Shown: in pieces, positions 5,716 to 6,865 of the stretch
Position numbering within the stretch: position 1 is the first letter of the stretch
How the letters are laid out: each line of letters starts with the position of its first letter
Assembly (NCBI GenBank): GCA_021838065.1
Contig: JAKCEJ010000165.1
Span: 1 to 6,865, forward strand
From: Pseudomonadota bacterium
GTDB taxonomy: Bacteria; Pseudomonadota; Gammaproteobacteria; Steroidobacterales; Steroidobacteraceae
Length of the DNA stretch: 6,865 bases
Reading direction: 5' to 3'
Notes under the pieces: generated by a model
What the model was told of the DNA's origin: nothing
Seen by the model: the letters and a program-made list of their open reading frames with translations, nothing else
Databases searched by the model: none
Position numbers and translations under genes: made by a program

Positions 5716-6267
5716 ATGCATCGATCATCCGCATCCTGGGGTGTCCGCGCGACGTGGCTGGCGGCGTTCGTGCTCGCGACGGCGCTGTTCAGCGCGGGAC
5801 TGACCTGCGCGGTGCCGCTGGTCGCGTTCGCCGCGATCTGCGCCCTGCGTCAGCGCCGCGGGCAGGCGCTGCTCTCCATGGGGCTGCTGTGGCTCGCCAG
5901 CGAACTGATCGGCTTCACGCTGCTCGGCTTCCCGGTCGGGCCGGTGGCGTTCGGCTGGGCCGCGCTCGTCGGCGCGGCGCTGCTCGCGGCCACGTGGGCA
6001 GCGGGCTCGGTAGCCCGCCGTGTCCCGCGTACCGCGGGCATCTTGGCCACGTTCGCGACCGCGTTCGCCGTCTACGAGAGTGTGCTTTGGGTCGTCAGCC
6101 GGATCGTCGGCGCAGCCGCGGGCGCGTTCACTTCAGGCATCCTGACCCAGGTCCTGGTGCTCAACGCTGTGACGTTCGCCGCTCTGCTGCTCGTCGGAGC
6201 GCTCACCACGCGCGCCGCCAGCCTGCCGGTGCTCTCCAAGGCACACGCGCAGCGGCGGACGGCCTGA
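5716..6267 (+). CDS. Small polytopic membrane protein; candidate inner-membrane cobalamin transporter component (BtuM/ECF S-component-like)
   Basis: A 183-residue, very hydrophobic protein (187 residues if it starts at ATG 5704). Hydrophobic segments lie at about 14-44 (one long or two short helices), 50-71, 77-97, 108-133 and 142-163, so 5-6 helices. Basic clusters RQRR (45-48) and RRVPR (101-105) mark cytoplasmic loops. Cys31 and Cys42 are in the first segment. The pattern TCAVPLVAFAAICAL, then WLASELIGFTLLGFPVGPVAFGW (55-85, given in part) and AFAVYESVLW (117-126), resembles small membrane proteins I recall next to btuB or cobalamin riboswitches. The size and helix count fit ECF S-components such as BtuM, which takes up and decyanates B12 through a Cys. 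No BtuF, BtuC, BtuD or ECF ATPase is in the window. It lies 81 bases after btuB on the same strand, with its own promoter. The B12 role is inference; a generic hypothetical membrane protein is the fallback. Confidence 0.8.
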   Translation: MHRSSASWGVRATWLAAFVLATALFSAGLTCAVPLVAFAAICALRQRRGQALLSMGLLWLASELIGFTLLGFPVGPVAFGWAALVGAALLAATWAAGSVARRVPRTAGILATFATAFAVYESVLWVVSRIVGAAAGAFTSGILTQVLVLNAVTFAALLLVGALTTRAASLPVLSKAHAQRRTA

Positions 6268-6297
6268 CCTGACGCCGAACCGTCTCGCGCAGCGGAG

Positions 6298-6865
6298 CTA
6301 GGTCCGCGGGGGCCTGCGCAGCCGCACGAGCCCTTCCTGCGCCGTGCTCGCGACCAGCCTGCCGTCGCGCGCGTACACCCCGGCGCGCGCGAACCCGCGC
6401 GCGCCCGAGGCGCTCGGGCTCTCGACCGCATACAGCAGCCAGTCATCGACGCGCAGCGGCCGATGAAACCACATGGCGTGATCGATGCTCGCCATGACCA
6501 GCGCGTCGCTGAACGAGGTCTTGCCGTGCGGCAGCGTCGCCGTGTCGAGCAAAAAATAGTCCGACAGGTACGCGAGCAGCCGGCGGTGCAGGCTCTCGTC
6601 ATCCGGCAGCCGGTCGACCGCCCGGAACCACACCTGACGCGTTGGCGCCGCGCGGCCTGCCAGCAGGAACTCCATCGGCTGAACCAGGCGGAACTCGAAG
6701 GGCCGCGGCCGCTCGAGAAAGCGCCGCACGGCCTCCGGAAGGCGCTCGAGCAGCTGCGGCGGCGGGCGGCTCGAGTCGGGCAGCGACTCGGGCGGCGGCA
6801 CCTGCGGCATCTCGAGCTGATGATCGAAGCCCTCCTCGACGATCTGGAACGAGGCGGCCATGGTG
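6298..6865 (-). CDS. tesB: Acyl-CoA thioesterase II, TesB (C-terminal two-thirds; 5' end outside window)
   Basis: Read on the minus strand, the frame runs from the right edge to a TAG at 6298-6300. TesB hydrolyses acyl-CoA to free fatty acid and CoA with a double hot-dog fold. The visible part contains ASFQIVEEGFDHQ, RQVWFRA, ASIDHAMWFHRPL, YAVESPSASGARGF and ASTAQEGLVR, which align without gaps to E. coli TesB from about residue 104 to the end. Counting from the Met encoded at 6859-6861, the catalytic residues are Asp101, Ser125 and Gln175, equal to Asp204, Thr228 and Gln278 of E. coli with a constant offset of 103. Ser in place of Thr also occurs in human ACOT8. That Met is internal (E. coli has the same Met before its TASFQ), so about 100 N-terminal residues are missing because the window ends. 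It converges on the small membrane protein gene, 30 bases apart; no clear terminator lies between. Confidence 0.93.
   Translation of the reverse strand, partial: TMAASFQIVEEGFDHQLEMPQVPPPESLPDSSRPPPQLLERLPEAVRRFLERPRPFEFRLVQPMEFLLAGRAAPTRQVWFRAVDRLPDDESLHRRLLAYLSDYFLLDTATLPHGKTSFSDALVMASIDHAMWFHRPLRVDDWLLYAVESPSASGARGFARAGVYARDGRLVASTAQEGLVRLRRPPRT

Noticed and set aside
6268..6297. Possible bidirectional terminator between the convergent genes
   Set aside because: The 30-base gap has no inverted repeat of useful length and no T or A run.
6298..6861. A complete 187-residue protein starting at the ATG at 6861
   Set aside because: Alignment with E. coli TesB places this Met at about residue 104, in the middle of the protein, so the gene continues past the right edge.

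Overview
The window comes from a high-GC (roughly two-thirds G+C by eye) Gram-negative bacterium, most likely a gamma- or betaproteobacterium. The Gram-negative call rests on a TonB-dependent outer-membrane receptor (BtuB type). The proteobacterial leaning comes from the enzyme families present: a D-2-hydroxyglutarate dehydrogenase-like FAD oxidase, TesB, and a VIT/CCC1 protein with a ferritin-like N-terminus. No species can be named from the sequence alone. No mobile element, tRNA, rRNA or CRISPR array was seen; this looks like ordinary chromosome.

Layout, left to right. (1) 3-104: the very acidic C-terminal tail of a gene that begins before the window, encoded by a GAC/GAT tandem run. (2) 232-1275: a VIT/CCC1-type iron or manganese transporter with a degenerate ferritin-like N-terminal domain. 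(3) 1358-2788: an FAD-linked D-2-hydroxyacid dehydrogenase close to D-2-hydroxyglutarate dehydrogenase. It is followed, through a 4-base GTGA stop/start overlap, by an unrecognised four-helix membrane protein (2785-3225). (4) 3226-3681: a non-coding leader holding a well-formed cobalamin (vitamin B12) riboswitch (3282-3464) and about 217 further nucleotides before the likely start codon. (5) 3682-5634: btuB, the outer-membrane cobalamin receptor controlled by that riboswitch. (6) 5716-6267: a small 5-6 helix membrane protein with its own good sigma-70-like promoter, placed so that the gene may be leaderless. It is a candidate inner-membrane partner for B12 uptake (BtuM / ECF S-component-like). 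(7) 6298-6865, minus strand: the C-terminal two-thirds of acyl-CoA thioesterase II (tesB), running off the right edge.

Working model: 3245-6267 is a cobalamin-uptake locus. The riboswitch senses intracellular cobalamin and represses btuB, and BtuB moves B12 across the outer membrane. The small downstream membrane protein is the best candidate in the window for the inner-membrane step, since no btuF, btuC or btuD is present. The genes on the left (iron transporter, hydroxyacid dehydrogenase plus membrane protein) and tesB on the right have no evident link to B12. The parts most worth a second look are the BtuM-like candidate and its promoter/start arrangement, the long riboswitch-to-start leader with a possible start-codon-masking helix, and the loss of the ExxH iron-ligand motif in the VIT protein's ferritin-like domain.
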